From positions 466,501-530,500 of the forward strand of contig CP154827.1 of NCBI GenBank assembly GCA_039613835.1: a stretch of 64,000 bases of DNA. The letters run 5' to 3'. The notes beneath the pieces were generated by a model, which was not told the DNA's origin, did not search any database, and saw only the letters and a list, made by a program, of their open reading frames with translations. Origin of the DNA: Acetobacteraceae bacterium. Its GTDB lineage: Bacteria; Pseudomonadota; Alphaproteobacteria; Acetobacterales; Acetobacteraceae. This document shows, in pieces, positions 56,762-64,000 of the stretch. The position numbers were made by a program, and so were the translations under genes. Position 1 is the first letter of the stretch, and the number at the start of each line of letters is the position of its first letter.

Positions 56762-57490
56762 TTATTGTTTGCGGAACATCGCCTGATAGTTCATGCGCGT
56801 GTCCGACGTCAGGCGGCAGGCGGCACCTGTATAAAGGATGCCCGTGATGTCGATCATTTTAAGCCCGGCCCCGCGCGCGGCGCGGACAAGCTCAGAAGGT
56901 TTGATGAATTTGCGCCATTGATGGGTGCCGACGGGCAGGAGCCGCATCACATATTCCGCCCCGAATTTGGCGATGGCGAGGGAGCGCAACGTGCGATTCA
57001 GGGTCGAAATCGCGATCAATCCACCCGGACGGGTCAGGTCGCTGAGGAGATGCAGAAACATCTCGGCATCTGTCACATGTTCAATGACTTCCAGTGCGCT
57101 GATGGCGTCAAATGTCAGGCCCTGAGCAACGAAATCCTCCGCGGCACCATGTTGGTAAGTGAGGCTTCCTTTCCCCGTTTCCAGGCGGGAAATTTCCTGA
57201 TGGGATTGCGCCGCCGTGATGGCTTCCGCTGAGGCATCCAGCCCGGTCACCTGATAGCCCAGTCGCGCATAAGCCTCGCTGGCGATGCCCGCCCCGCAAC
57301 CAATATCGAGCAGACTGACAGCTTCACCATCCGGCTTGGCGAGCCCTCTGAAAAATTGATGATTCCAGTTTGTCCTGAGCGGATTCATGTCATGCAGCGG
57401 GCGCATGGGCCCTGACGGGTCCCACCATGAAGCTGCCGAACGTCCGAACTGTGCAATTTCCTCAGCGGATATGGATGACGCCCTGCTCAT
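56762..57490 (-). CDS. ubiG: Ubiquinone biosynthesis O-methyltransferase
   Basis: SAM-dependent enzyme doing both O-methylations of ubiquinone synthesis. The 242-residue protein has SAASWWDPSGPMRPLHDMN, a UbiG signature, then the SAM-binding VSLLDIGCGAGIASEAYARLG, FDAISALEVIEHVTD and INRTLRSL-like ISTLNRTLRSLAIAK. It is divergent from lysC with 162 bases between starts. Confidence 0.94.
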   Translation of the reverse strand: MSRASSISAEEIAQFGRSAASWWDPSGPMRPLHDMNPLRTNWNHQFFRGLAKPDGEAVSLLDIGCGAGIASEAYARLGYQVTGLDASAEAITAAQSHQEISRLETGKGSLTYQHGAAEDFVAQGLTFDAISALEVIEHVTDAEMFLHLLSDLTRPGGLIAISTLNRTLRSLAIAKFGAEYVMRLLPVGTHQWRKFIKPSELVRAARGAGLKMIDITGILYTGAACRLTSDTRMNYQAMFRKQ

Positions 57491-57594
57491 CTACCTCGTA
57501 ACCCTTCATCAAAACTGGACGAAACGGCGTTAAATTTGTATTCACCGCGTTTGGGCGCATGTTTAACATGTCGTCGCCCGGATTTCACCCGGTG

Positions 57595-57622
57595 TTGAAC
57601 CGAGCCTGCCGGGGTTTATACA
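57595..57622 (+). promoter_or_regulatory. Candidate promoter for lysC
   Basis: TTGAAC (57595-57600) and TATACA (57617-57622) are spaced by 16 bases, about 31 bases before the lysC start. The short leader leaves no room for a lysine riboswitch. Confidence 0.5.
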
Positions 57623-57652
57623 AAAAACGACATTTCAGGAGTTTTTATCACG

Positions 57653-58951
57653 ATGGCGCCCCAGAAGAATTATGAAGTCAATCGCATCGTGATGAAATTC
57701 GGTGGCACCTCCGTGGCCGATATTGAGCGCATTCGCGCCGTGGCGACCCGTGTCAAAGCGGAGTGGGAAAGCGGGAAGCAGGTCGTCGTCGTTGTTTCGG
57801 CCATGGCGGGTGTGACCAATCAAATGGTGTCCTATTGCCACGCTTTATCCCCCAACATTGACATGCGGGAATATGACGCCGTCGTCGCGGCGGGAGAGCA
57901 GGTGACAAGCGGGTTGACGGCTCTTGCCCTTCAGGCGATCGGCGTGCCGGCCCAATCCTGGCTGGGCTGGCAGATCCCGATCATCACGGATGATGCGCAT
58001 GGTAAGGCCAATCTTCTGGGCATTGATGACGCAAAGCTGATTCGCTGCCTTGAGGCCGGCATCGTGCCGGTTGTCGCTGGGTTTCAGGGCGTCTGCCCGG
58101 CGAATGAAGCACCATCAGCGACACAGGTGGACAGCATCGCAACTTTGGGGCGCGGGGGGTCAGACACATCGGCTGTCGCCATCGCGGCTTCCGTGAAAGC
58201 GGATCGCTGTGACATTTATACCGATGTAGATGGTATTTATACAACGGACCCGCGTATTGTCAGCGCCGCCCGCAAGCTGGACCGCATTACCTTCGAGGAA
58301 ATGCTCGAGCTGGCATCGGTCGGGGCGAAAGTTTTGCAGACCCGCAGCGTCGCCCTCGCCATGCGGGAGCGCGTGCGCGTGCGCGTTCTGTCCAGTTTTG
58401 ACGAATCGACGGATGACTCGGGTTCATCCGTTGTGGATGAGGAAGAGGTTATGGAAAAAGATCTGGTGACGGGGATCGCCTATGCGCTGGATGAGGCGAA
58501 AATTACGGTGAGCCACCTCCCTGACCGACCAGGCATTGCGGCGGCCATATTTTCCACCCTCGCGGCGGCGCGGGTCAATGTTGACATGATTGTGCAAAGT
58601 GTCGGGTCAGATGGTTCCACCAACATGACCTTCACCGTCCCCAAGACGGATCAGTCCGCCGCCATTTCCGCGCTCGAGGCGACGAAAGGTGACATTCAAT
58701 TCGGCGCGATCCATTCAACACAGGATGTTGCGAAAATCAGCGTGGTCGGTGTCGGGATGCGGTCCCATAGCGGGATGGCAAGCACGATGTTTACAACACT
58801 CGCAGAGCGGGGAATAAACGTGCAGGCGATATCGACAAGTGAGATCAAGATCTCGGTCCTGATCAAGGCGGAATATCTGGAACTGGCCGTGCGCGCCCTG
58901 CACACAGCCTATGGCCTCGACGATCAGGACGGGGGACGTCAGAATGGTTGA
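57653..58951 (+). CDS. lysC: Aspartate kinase
   Basis: Phosphorylates aspartate at the entry to lysine, threonine and methionine synthesis. The 432-residue protein has the kinase domain (MKFGGTSVADIERI, VVSAMAGVTNQM, TLGRGGSDTSAVAIA, DVDGIYTTDPRI) and two C-terminal ACT domains (about 275-415: SHLPDRPGIAAAIFSTLA and VVGVGMRSHSGMASTMFTTLA), which in the family bind lysine and threonine. The start at 57653 has AGGAG at a long spacing; ATG 57692 is the alternative. The frame overlaps the next gene by 8 bases. Confidence 0.95.
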   Translation: MAPQKNYEVNRIVMKFGGTSVADIERIRAVATRVKAEWESGKQVVVVVSAMAGVTNQMVSYCHALSPNIDMREYDAVVAAGEQVTSGLTALALQAIGVPAQSWLGWQIPIITDDAHGKANLLGIDDAKLIRCLEAGIVPVVAGFQGVCPANEAPSATQVDSIATLGRGGSDTSAVAIAASVKADRCDIYTDVDGIYTTDPRIVSAARKLDRITFEEMLELASVGAKVLQTRSVALAMRERVRVRVLSSFDESTDDSGSSVVDEEEVMEKDLVTGIAYALDEAKITVSHLPDRPGIAAAIFSTLAAARVNVDMIVQSVGSDGSTNMTFTVPKTDQSAAISALEATKGDIQFGAIHSTQDVAKISVVGVGMRSHSGMASTMFTTLAERGINVQAISTSEIKISVLIKAEYLELAVRALHTAYGLDDQDGGRQNG

Positions 58952-59978
58952 GCTTAATCGCGCACGTGCGGAGGCCGCGCTCGCCAGTCTATGGGCGGAC
59001 GGCTGTCGCTTCCTCGGCACAAAAACGGCCATATTAGGTGGAGCCATGTCGTGGGTGAGTGAGCGTCACCTCGTGGCGGCCATTTCCAATGCTGGGGGGT
59101 TTGGCGTGATTGCCTGCGGTGTCATGTCGCCGGACCGCCTGGCATTGGAAATGGCCGCCACCCGCGCGCTGACGGACGCGCCTTTTGGCGTTAATCTGAT
59201 CACGATGCACCCGGATCTTGATCACCTCGTCCGCGTCTGTCTTGAGCATAAGGTTGGGCATGTCGTGCTGGCGGGCGGTGTCCCCGCGGGCGCCACAATC
59301 AAGGCGCTGCGTGATGGTGGCGCTCGGACGATGGGTTTTGCGCCGGCGCTCGCCCTTGGTAAGCGCCTCGTCCGTCTGGGCATTGAGGCGCTGATTATTG
59401 AGGGCTCCGAGGCAGGCGGCCATGTCGGGCCAGTGTCACTCAACGTCCTCGCGCAGGAGATTCTGCCCTACCTTCGGGATGTGCCGATTTTCGTGGCGGG
59501 CGGGCTGGCGCGCGGTGATGCCATCCTCAGTTATCTTGAGATGGGCGCATCCGGCGCGCAATTAGGCACGCTCTTTGCGGCGTCGCAGGAAAGTATCGCG
59601 CATGACAACTTCAAAACCGCTTTTTTAAGGGCGAATGCGCGCGATGCCGTGACATCTGTTCAACTTGATGAGCGTTTCCCCGTTATACCCGTTCGTGGCC
59701 TGACAAATAACGGGACGCGGCGTTTTCTGGCGCATCAGGCGGAAATCCTTCGTCGTTTTCAGGAAGGTGAAGTGAGCAGGGAAGACGCACAATTGGAAAT
59801 TGAGCATTTTTGGGCTGGCTCCCTCCGACGGGCCGTGATTGATGGTGATATCGAGAATGGCTCCGTCATGGCGGGGCAATCTGTCGGTATGGTCAAAGCG
59901 GTCAAACCCGTTGCACAGATTATAAATGACCTTGTTGATGAAGCGATTCAGAGCCTTATGCAGCGCAAAGCGGGTTGA
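58944..59978 (+). CDS. Nitronate monooxygenase-like flavoprotein
   Basis: A 344-residue FMN-dependent TIM-barrel protein. Key features are ILGGAMSWVSERHLVAAISNAGGFG at the N-terminus (in pieces about 30-55), GFAPALALGKRL, IIEGSEAGGHVG with the active-site His, and the FMN-phosphate loop VAGGLARGDAILSYLEMGASGAQLGT. The family includes true nitronate monooxygenases and enoyl-ACP reductase-like proteins, so the substrate is not certain. ATG 58944 overlaps the lysC end and has GGGGGA upstream. Confidence 0.85.
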   Translation: MVELNRARAEAALASLWADGCRFLGTKTAILGGAMSWVSERHLVAAISNAGGFGVIACGVMSPDRLALEMAATRALTDAPFGVNLITMHPDLDHLVRVCLEHKVGHVVLAGGVPAGATIKALRDGGARTMGFAPALALGKRLVRLGIEALIIEGSEAGGHVGPVSLNVLAQEILPYLRDVPIFVAGGLARGDAILSYLEMGASGAQLGTLFAASQESIAHDNFKTAFLRANARDAVTSVQLDERFPVIPVRGLTNNGTRRFLAHQAEILRRFQEGEVSREDAQLEIEHFWAGSLRRAVIDGDIENGSVMAGQSVGMVKAVKPVAQIINDLVDEAIQSLMQRKAG

Positions 59979-60014
59979 ACAATCGATATTTCAGGCGAGA
60001 AAGGCGATTTTCGG

Positions 60015-61322
60015 ATGAGCAGCGGTGGGGCGTCAAATGGGAAAGCTTCCAGAACCGAGCCGCCGGCTTATTTCCCCGTCGGTAAACGTCTCAAAGAACA
60101 GAGGGTCAAGCTTGGCTGGGATTTAAGCGATGTCGCGGCCTGGCTGCGCATCCGCGAAACCTACCTCATTGCTTTTGAAGAAGGGCGAACGGAGGATCTG
60201 CCCTCCGGCGTTTACGTGGTGGGGTTTTTACGCAGCTATGCACGTGCCCTCGGCCTGGATGCGGATGATATTGTGTCGGAGTTCCAGGCGGTCATCCCCT
60301 TATCCAAAGTGCGCAGCCCAGCCCTGAACATCCCGGAACCCCTGGTAGGGCGCGGTGTCCCCGTCGCGATCTGGGCGGCAATCGGGCTTGTTCTGATCGT
60401 CATCGCCTATACCGGTATTTATCATTATGCGGGAGATGACAGCGCGGACGTGCGGGATAAGCTTGCGGCCGGACCGACGAAAACCGTGCCGAAAAATGCC
60501 GGATTATCGCCGGAAATCGCAGCTGTGATGCCGGAGCCACCCGCCCCGGCCCCAGCCGCGGAAACATCGTCATTGCCGCCAGCCTCCATGCAGGCGGCGG
60601 AAGCGACCCCCGCCAATACCGGGTCAGACGCAGCGCCTATCGGGCAAGCCACCCAGCCGGAAATAGATAATGCGCAGCCTAGCGCGGCACAAATCCCGGC
60701 ACCGGTCAGCAATATGCCAGCCACTGGCGGGCAGGCCATCCAAACCGGGCAGGAAGTGGCGACGCCTTCCTCACCGATTCCCACCGTTCCGGAAAGTCCA
60801 ACCGGTTTTGACCTGGTGGCATCGCACAACACATGGGTGCGCGTGACGGACAAGGACGGCCAGGATGTGTGCAACCGTGTGCTCAAACCCGGTGAAATCT
60901 GTAGCGGCAAGCGTGATAAAGCGCCGTATCGCATCACGACCGGCAATGCGGGCGGGGTGGCTTTCAGATTCGGAGATGCTGTGACAGCGCCCCTTGGCGA
61001 GAACGGGCAGGTTGTCCGCAACCTCACTTTGACTTCAGAAGATATTACGCAGGGTCGCGCGCCCGACAACACGGCATCAGTCCCGCCGGAAGCGCATCCG
61101 TCGGATTCCGTTTTGCGGCAGAGTGACTCCCCGCCCGTCACCGCGCCAAATCTGCCAGGGGACGGAGGCGCGCCTGCAACGATTCCTGAGGCGACCAAAC
61201 CAAATCAGCCGCCTCCGGCAAGTGCAATGGCCTCCAAACAGAAGAAGCGGCCTGAAAAATCCGAGAGTGACCGTTTGAATGACCGTCAGCTCGGCCAAAT
61301 CAGGACGCAAGTATCACCTTGA
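60015..61322 (+). CDS. rodZ: RodZ-like cytoskeletal protein
   Basis: Bitopic protein linking the MreB cytoskeleton to the wall-elongation machinery. The 435-residue protein has an N-terminal helix-turn-helix domain (about 22-95: GKRLKEQRVKLGWDLSDVAA, VVGFLRSYARALGLD), one transmembrane helix at about 117-137 (VAIWAAIGLVLIVIAYTGIY), a long Pro/Ala/Thr-rich linker (about 150-260), the DUF4115 domain (about 262-345, DLVASHNTWVRVTDKDGQDV) and a basic tail. It precedes ispG as in many alphaproteobacteria. Confidence 0.9.
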   Translation: MSSGGASNGKASRTEPPAYFPVGKRLKEQRVKLGWDLSDVAAWLRIRETYLIAFEEGRTEDLPSGVYVVGFLRSYARALGLDADDIVSEFQAVIPLSKVRSPALNIPEPLVGRGVPVAIWAAIGLVLIVIAYTGIYHYAGDDSADVRDKLAAGPTKTVPKNAGLSPEIAAVMPEPPAPAPAAETSSLPPASMQAAEATPANTGSDAAPIGQATQPEIDNAQPSAAQIPAPVSNMPATGGQAIQTGQEVATPSSPIPTVPESPTGFDLVASHNTWVRVTDKDGQDVCNRVLKPGEICSGKRDKAPYRITTGNAGGVAFRFGDAVTAPLGENGQVVRNLTLTSEDITQGRAPDNTASVPPEAHPSDSVLRQSDSPPVTAPNLPGDGGAPATIPEATKPNQPPPASAMASKQKKRPEKSESDRLNDRQLGQIRTQVSP

Positions 61323-61471
61323 GGAAAGATTTTGCGGCGCAACGCCGCCAGAGGCGGAAAGTCACGTCATAACTCTGGTATTAAGCGCCAGAGTGCCTAG
61401 TTATATGTCATATTTGTCATGGACGCCGCCGATACCCGATGGGCGGCAATTCATGGAGGATTGTGGAGAGT

Positions 61472-62620
61472 ATGAGCGGATATCGCCCCTATCAACATAT
61501 TGAACGCCGAAAATCCCGGCAGATCATGGTCGGTAAGGTTGCGGTGGGAGGTGATGCGCCCATTTCCATCCAGACAATGACAAATACGCTGACCTCAGAT
61601 GCCAAGGCGACAATTGAGCAGATCCGCCTCGCTGAGATTGCCGGCGTCGATATTGTCCGCGTTTCCTGTCCGGATGAGGAAAGCACCGCTGCTTTGTTTG
61701 AGATCGTGCATGAGGTGAATGTGCCGATCGTCGCCGATGTTCACTTCCATTATAAGCGGGCGATTGAGGCGGCAAAGGCGGGCTCTGCCTGTCTGCGTAT
61801 CAATCCGGGCAATATCGGCAGTGCCGAGCGTGTGCGTGAGGTCGTCTCTGCCGCGCGGGATCACGGATGCTCCATCCGGATCGGCGTGAATGCGGGCTCA
61901 CTGGAAAAGTACCTGCTGGAGAAATATGGTGAGCCGAACCCTGAGGCTTTGGTTGAGAGTGCGCTGGAGCACGCCAAAATTCTTCAGGATCATGATTTTC
62001 ATGAATTTAAAATCAGCGTCAAAGCTTCTGATGTCTTTATGGCCGTGGCCGCTTATCAGCAACTTGCCGATAGCTGTGACCACCCGCTGCATATCGGCAT
62101 TACGGAAGCCGGGTCAAAACGCGCTGGCACGGTAAAATCCTCCATCGGGCTTGGCAATCTGCTCTGGGCCGGTGTGGGTGATACGATGCGCGTCTCCCTC
62201 TCTGCGCTTCCGCAGGAGGAAGTTCTTGTCGGTTGGGATATTCTAAAATCGCTCGGTCTGCGTCATCGCGGCGTCAAGATTATTTCCTGCCCATCCTGCG
62301 CGCGCCAGGGCTTTAATGTCGTGGAAACCGTGCAGATCTTGGAGGATCGCCTCCAGCACATCAAAACACCCTTGACCCTGTCCATTATTGGTTGCGTCGT
62401 GAATGGGCCGGGAGAGGCACTGATGACGGATCTCGGCGTAACGGGCGGGGGTGCAGGGCGCCACATGGTGTATGCTGCGGGGCGGCAGGATCATCGCCTT
62501 GAAGATGGGCAGGATATGATCGCGCACATTATTGATCTGGTGGAGGCCCGCGTCGCGAAGATCGAAGCGGAAAAAGCAGCCGAGACCGAACAGAATGAAC
62601 CTAAAAAAGTAAACGCTTGA
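61472..62620 (+). CDS. ispG: 4-hydroxy-3-methylbut-2-en-1-yl diphosphate synthase
   Basis: Seventh step of the MEP isoprenoid pathway, an iron-sulfur enzyme. The 382-residue protein has [31 protein letters not shown], the Cys motif [11 protein letters not shown] and [12 protein letters not shown], whose three Cys bind the 4Fe-4S cluster. ATG 61472 has GAGAG directly upstream; the frame is open to 61439 but the family N-terminus begins here. A Glu/Lys-rich tail ends the protein. Confidence 0.95.
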   Translation: MSGYRPYQHIERRKSRQIMVGKVAVGGDAPISIQTMTNTLTSDAKATIEQIRLAEIAGVDIVRVSCPDEESTAALFEIVHEVNVPIVADVHFHYKRAIEAAKAGSACLRINPGNIGSAERVREVVSAARDHGCSIRIGVNAGSLEKYLLEKYGEPNPEALVESALEHAKILQDHDFHEFKISVKASDVFMAVAAYQQLADSCDHPLHIGITEAGSKRAGTVKSSIGLGNLLWAGVGDTMRVSLSALPQEEVLVGWDILKSLGLRHRGVKIISCPSCARQGFNVVETVQILEDRLQHIKTPLTLSIIGCVVNGPGEALMTDLGVTGGGAGRHMVYAAGRQDHRLEDGQDMIAHIIDLVEARVAKIEAEKAAETEQNEPKKVNA

Positions 62621-62624
62621 TTTT

Positions 62625-63869
62625 ATGTCATCTCTGCAACCTGCGCGCGGTACGCACGACCTTATCGGCGACGAAGCGCGCCGTCATTCCCATGTCATCA
62701 ATGTCGCGCGGCGCGTCACCGCGCGACATGGTTATGAGGAATGGTCGACCCCTATTTTTGAGGACACGCGCGTTTTTTCCCGAACGCTCGGAGATACTTC
62801 CGATGTGGTCACGAAGGAAATGTATTCCTTTGAGGATCGCGGCGGGGAAAGCCTGACTTTGCGGCCTGAAGGCACGGCCGCTGTATGTCGCGCCTTCGTC
62901 TCAAACGGTTTGACGCAGAAATTGCCGCAACGTGTTTTCTACAATGGCCCGATGTTTCGTTATGAGCGTCCGCAAAAAGGGCGGTTCCGGCAGTTTCATC
63001 AGATTGGCTCGGAATATCTCGGCAGTTCCGACCCGCTGGTCGATGCTGAAACGATCGCCATGGCGCAGATGATCCTCCGGGAACTGGGGCTCGAACAGGA
63101 TGTGTCGTTACAGATCAACACATTGGGCGATGTTGAAAGTCGTCTCGCGTGGCGTAAGGCGCTGATCGCCTATTTCGTCGCGCATCAGGATGCGCTTTCC
63201 GATAAAAGTCGGGCGCGGCTGCACCAGAACCCTCTGCGCATTATCGACAGCAAATCCAGTCAGGATCGCTTGTTGCTGCAAAGCGCACCGTCATTCTCGG
63301 ATTACCTCAATCCAGCATCGCGGGAATTTTATGACGGGCTTCGGCGCGGGCTGGACCTCTACGGCGTTGCCTACACTGAAAACCCCCATATCGTCCGCGG
63401 ACTCGATTATTACAGCCACACCGCCTTTGAATTTGTGACGGAGAAATTGGGCGCGCAGGGTACGGTGCTTGCGGGTGGACGTTATGAGGGGCTTGTGGCC
63501 GAAATGGGCGGACCATCGACCCCCGCCATCGGATGGGCGGGCGGGATTGAACGCCTCGCCCTCCTCATCGCGCCGCCGGAAAGTCACGGCAAACATGTTG
63601 TCGTCCTCCCCATGGGTGAGGCCGGCCTGCCCGAGGCAATCTCCCTGTTGCAGAAATTGCGTGAAGGCGATGTGCGGGCGGAAATGGCCCTTCATGGCGC
63701 TTTCAAGAAACGAATGGAGCGCGCCATAAAAGGGGGGGCAACGCACCTCATCCTGATGGGCGCGGATGAGCTGGCGCAAGGCCGCGTCATCATCAGGGAT
63801 CTCAGTCTGCGTGCGCAGCGGGAAGTGCCGATTGATGAGGCGTTGCGCTTCCTGACTCACGGCGCCTGA
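62625..63869 (+). CDS. hisS: Histidyl-tRNA synthetase
   Basis: Class II synthetase charging tRNA-His. The 414-residue protein has the opening ARGTHDLIGDEARRH, motif 2 in MFRYERPQKGRFRQFHQIGSE (partly, about 108-128), the histidine motif VRGLDYYSHTAFEF and VLAGGRYEGLV, motif 3 in AIGWAGGIERLALL, and a C-terminal anticodon-binding domain. It lies four bases after ispG. Confidence 0.96.
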   Translation: MSSLQPARGTHDLIGDEARRHSHVINVARRVTARHGYEEWSTPIFEDTRVFSRTLGDTSDVVTKEMYSFEDRGGESLTLRPEGTAAVCRAFVSNGLTQKLPQRVFYNGPMFRYERPQKGRFRQFHQIGSEYLGSSDPLVDAETIAMAQMILRELGLEQDVSLQINTLGDVESRLAWRKALIAYFVAHQDALSDKSRARLHQNPLRIIDSKSSQDRLLLQSAPSFSDYLNPASREFYDGLRRGLDLYGVAYTENPHIVRGLDYYSHTAFEFVTEKLGAQGTVLAGGRYEGLVAEMGGPSTPAIGWAGGIERLALLIAPPESHGKHVVVLPMGEAGLPEAISLLQKLREGDVRAEMALHGAFKKRMERAIKGGATHLILMGADELAQGRVIIRDLSLRAQREVPIDEALRFLTHGA

Positions 63870-63872
63870 TCA

Positions 63873-64000
63873 ATGGCGTTGGATGAACGGCTCGATCGCA
63901 TTCTTGCGCGCCATAAAGAGATCGCTGCGATCATGGCAGAGGGGCACGTGAATGGCGATGCGTTTTCCCGGCTCTCGCGGGAATATGCGGATCTCGACCC
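63873..64000 (+). CDS. prfA: Peptide chain release factor 1 (partial, N-terminal 42 residues)
   Basis: Starts at ATG 63873, three bases after hisS, and runs out of the window. The visible helical start MALDERLDRILARHKEIAAI and the SRLSREYADLD stretch match the coiled N-terminal domain of RF1. The hisS-prfA order supports the call. The codon-recognition and GGQ motifs lie beyond the window. Confidence 0.8.
   Translation, partial: MALDERLDRILARHKEIAAIMAEGHVNGDAFSRLSREYADLD

Noticed and set aside
60425..61198. 257-codon minus-strand open frame inside rodZ
   Set aside because: Antisense of the low-complexity Pro/Ala linker; such linkers give long shadow frames.
1..64000. CRISPR arrays, insertion sequences and prophage genes
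   Set aside because: No regularly spaced repeats, transposase, integrase or phage structural gene was seen.

Overview
The window is a stretch of bacterial chromosome, about 57% G+C by eye, from an alphaproteobacterium. It is most likely an acetic acid bacterium (Acetobacteraceae). The evidence is the tig-clpP-clpX-lon-hup run, the lysC - nitronate-monooxygenase-like - rodZ - ispG - hisS - prfA order, a two-domain cold-shock protein, CobS/CobT, a short prolyl-tRNA synthetase and a remnant of pyruvate decarboxylase, which is rare in bacteria outside this family and Zymomonas. I cannot fix the genus from sequence alone. No insertion sequence, prophage, CRISPR array or obvious genomic island was found.

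Layout. 1-8.8 kb: CopD-like membrane protein (partial), NAD(P)HX repair enzyme, tRNA-Leu(UAG), then trigger factor, ClpP, ClpX, Lon and HU, followed by tRNA-Val(UAC). 8.8-15.4 kb: birA, coaX, RNase J, proS, lolC, lolD. 15.5-24 kb: dnaE, rpsB, tsf, recO, parC. 24-30.8 kb: arginyl-transferase, cardiolipin synthase, an EEP-family phosphodiesterase, an AI-2E-type permease, metC and a broken comM. 30.8-36.1 kb: serA, a frameshifted hisN, kdsB, pheA, dapA, smpB. 36.1-39.7 kb: a gene-poor, A+T-richer stretch with a small HrgC-like membrane protein, the two-domain cold-shock protein with a strong terminator, and a tail-to-tail fusion of two decayed genes (LpxR-like and GAF-GGDEF-like). 39.7-45.4 kb: recG and mfd. 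45.5-47.9 kb: a broken LysR regulator divergent from a broken pyruvate decarboxylase gene. 48-53.4 kb: cobT, cobS, a J-domain protein, bolA, a LolA-like lipoprotein, lipB and tRNA-Leu(GAG). 53.5-57.5 kb: galU, a DUF3553 gene, a frameshifted comF, grxC, a DUF1178 gene, a DUF2147 gene and ubiG. 57.6-64 kb: lysC, a nitronate-monooxygenase-like flavoprotein, rodZ, ispG, hisS and the start of prfA.

Most of the window is ordinary, tightly packed housekeeping DNA with many 4- to 17-base start/stop overlaps. What stands out is gene decay. Seven loci are disabled: comM, hisN, lpxR-like, GAF-GGDEF, LysR, pdc and comF. Several carry more than one lesion, including two internal in-frame deletions (comM lost its P-loop; the LysR regulator lost most of its effector domain), a +1/-1 pair plus a Trp-to-stop change in pdc, and an inverted fusion at the lpxR/GGDEF junction. 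Multiple lesions argue for real genome erosion in those genes. The single-base lesions in comF and in the C7 tract of hisN could instead be sequencing errors. I found no convincing new system. The erosion pattern, birA beginning five bases after a tRNA, a lipid-anchored LolA homologue and the A+T-rich 36-38 kb segment are the points most worth checking.
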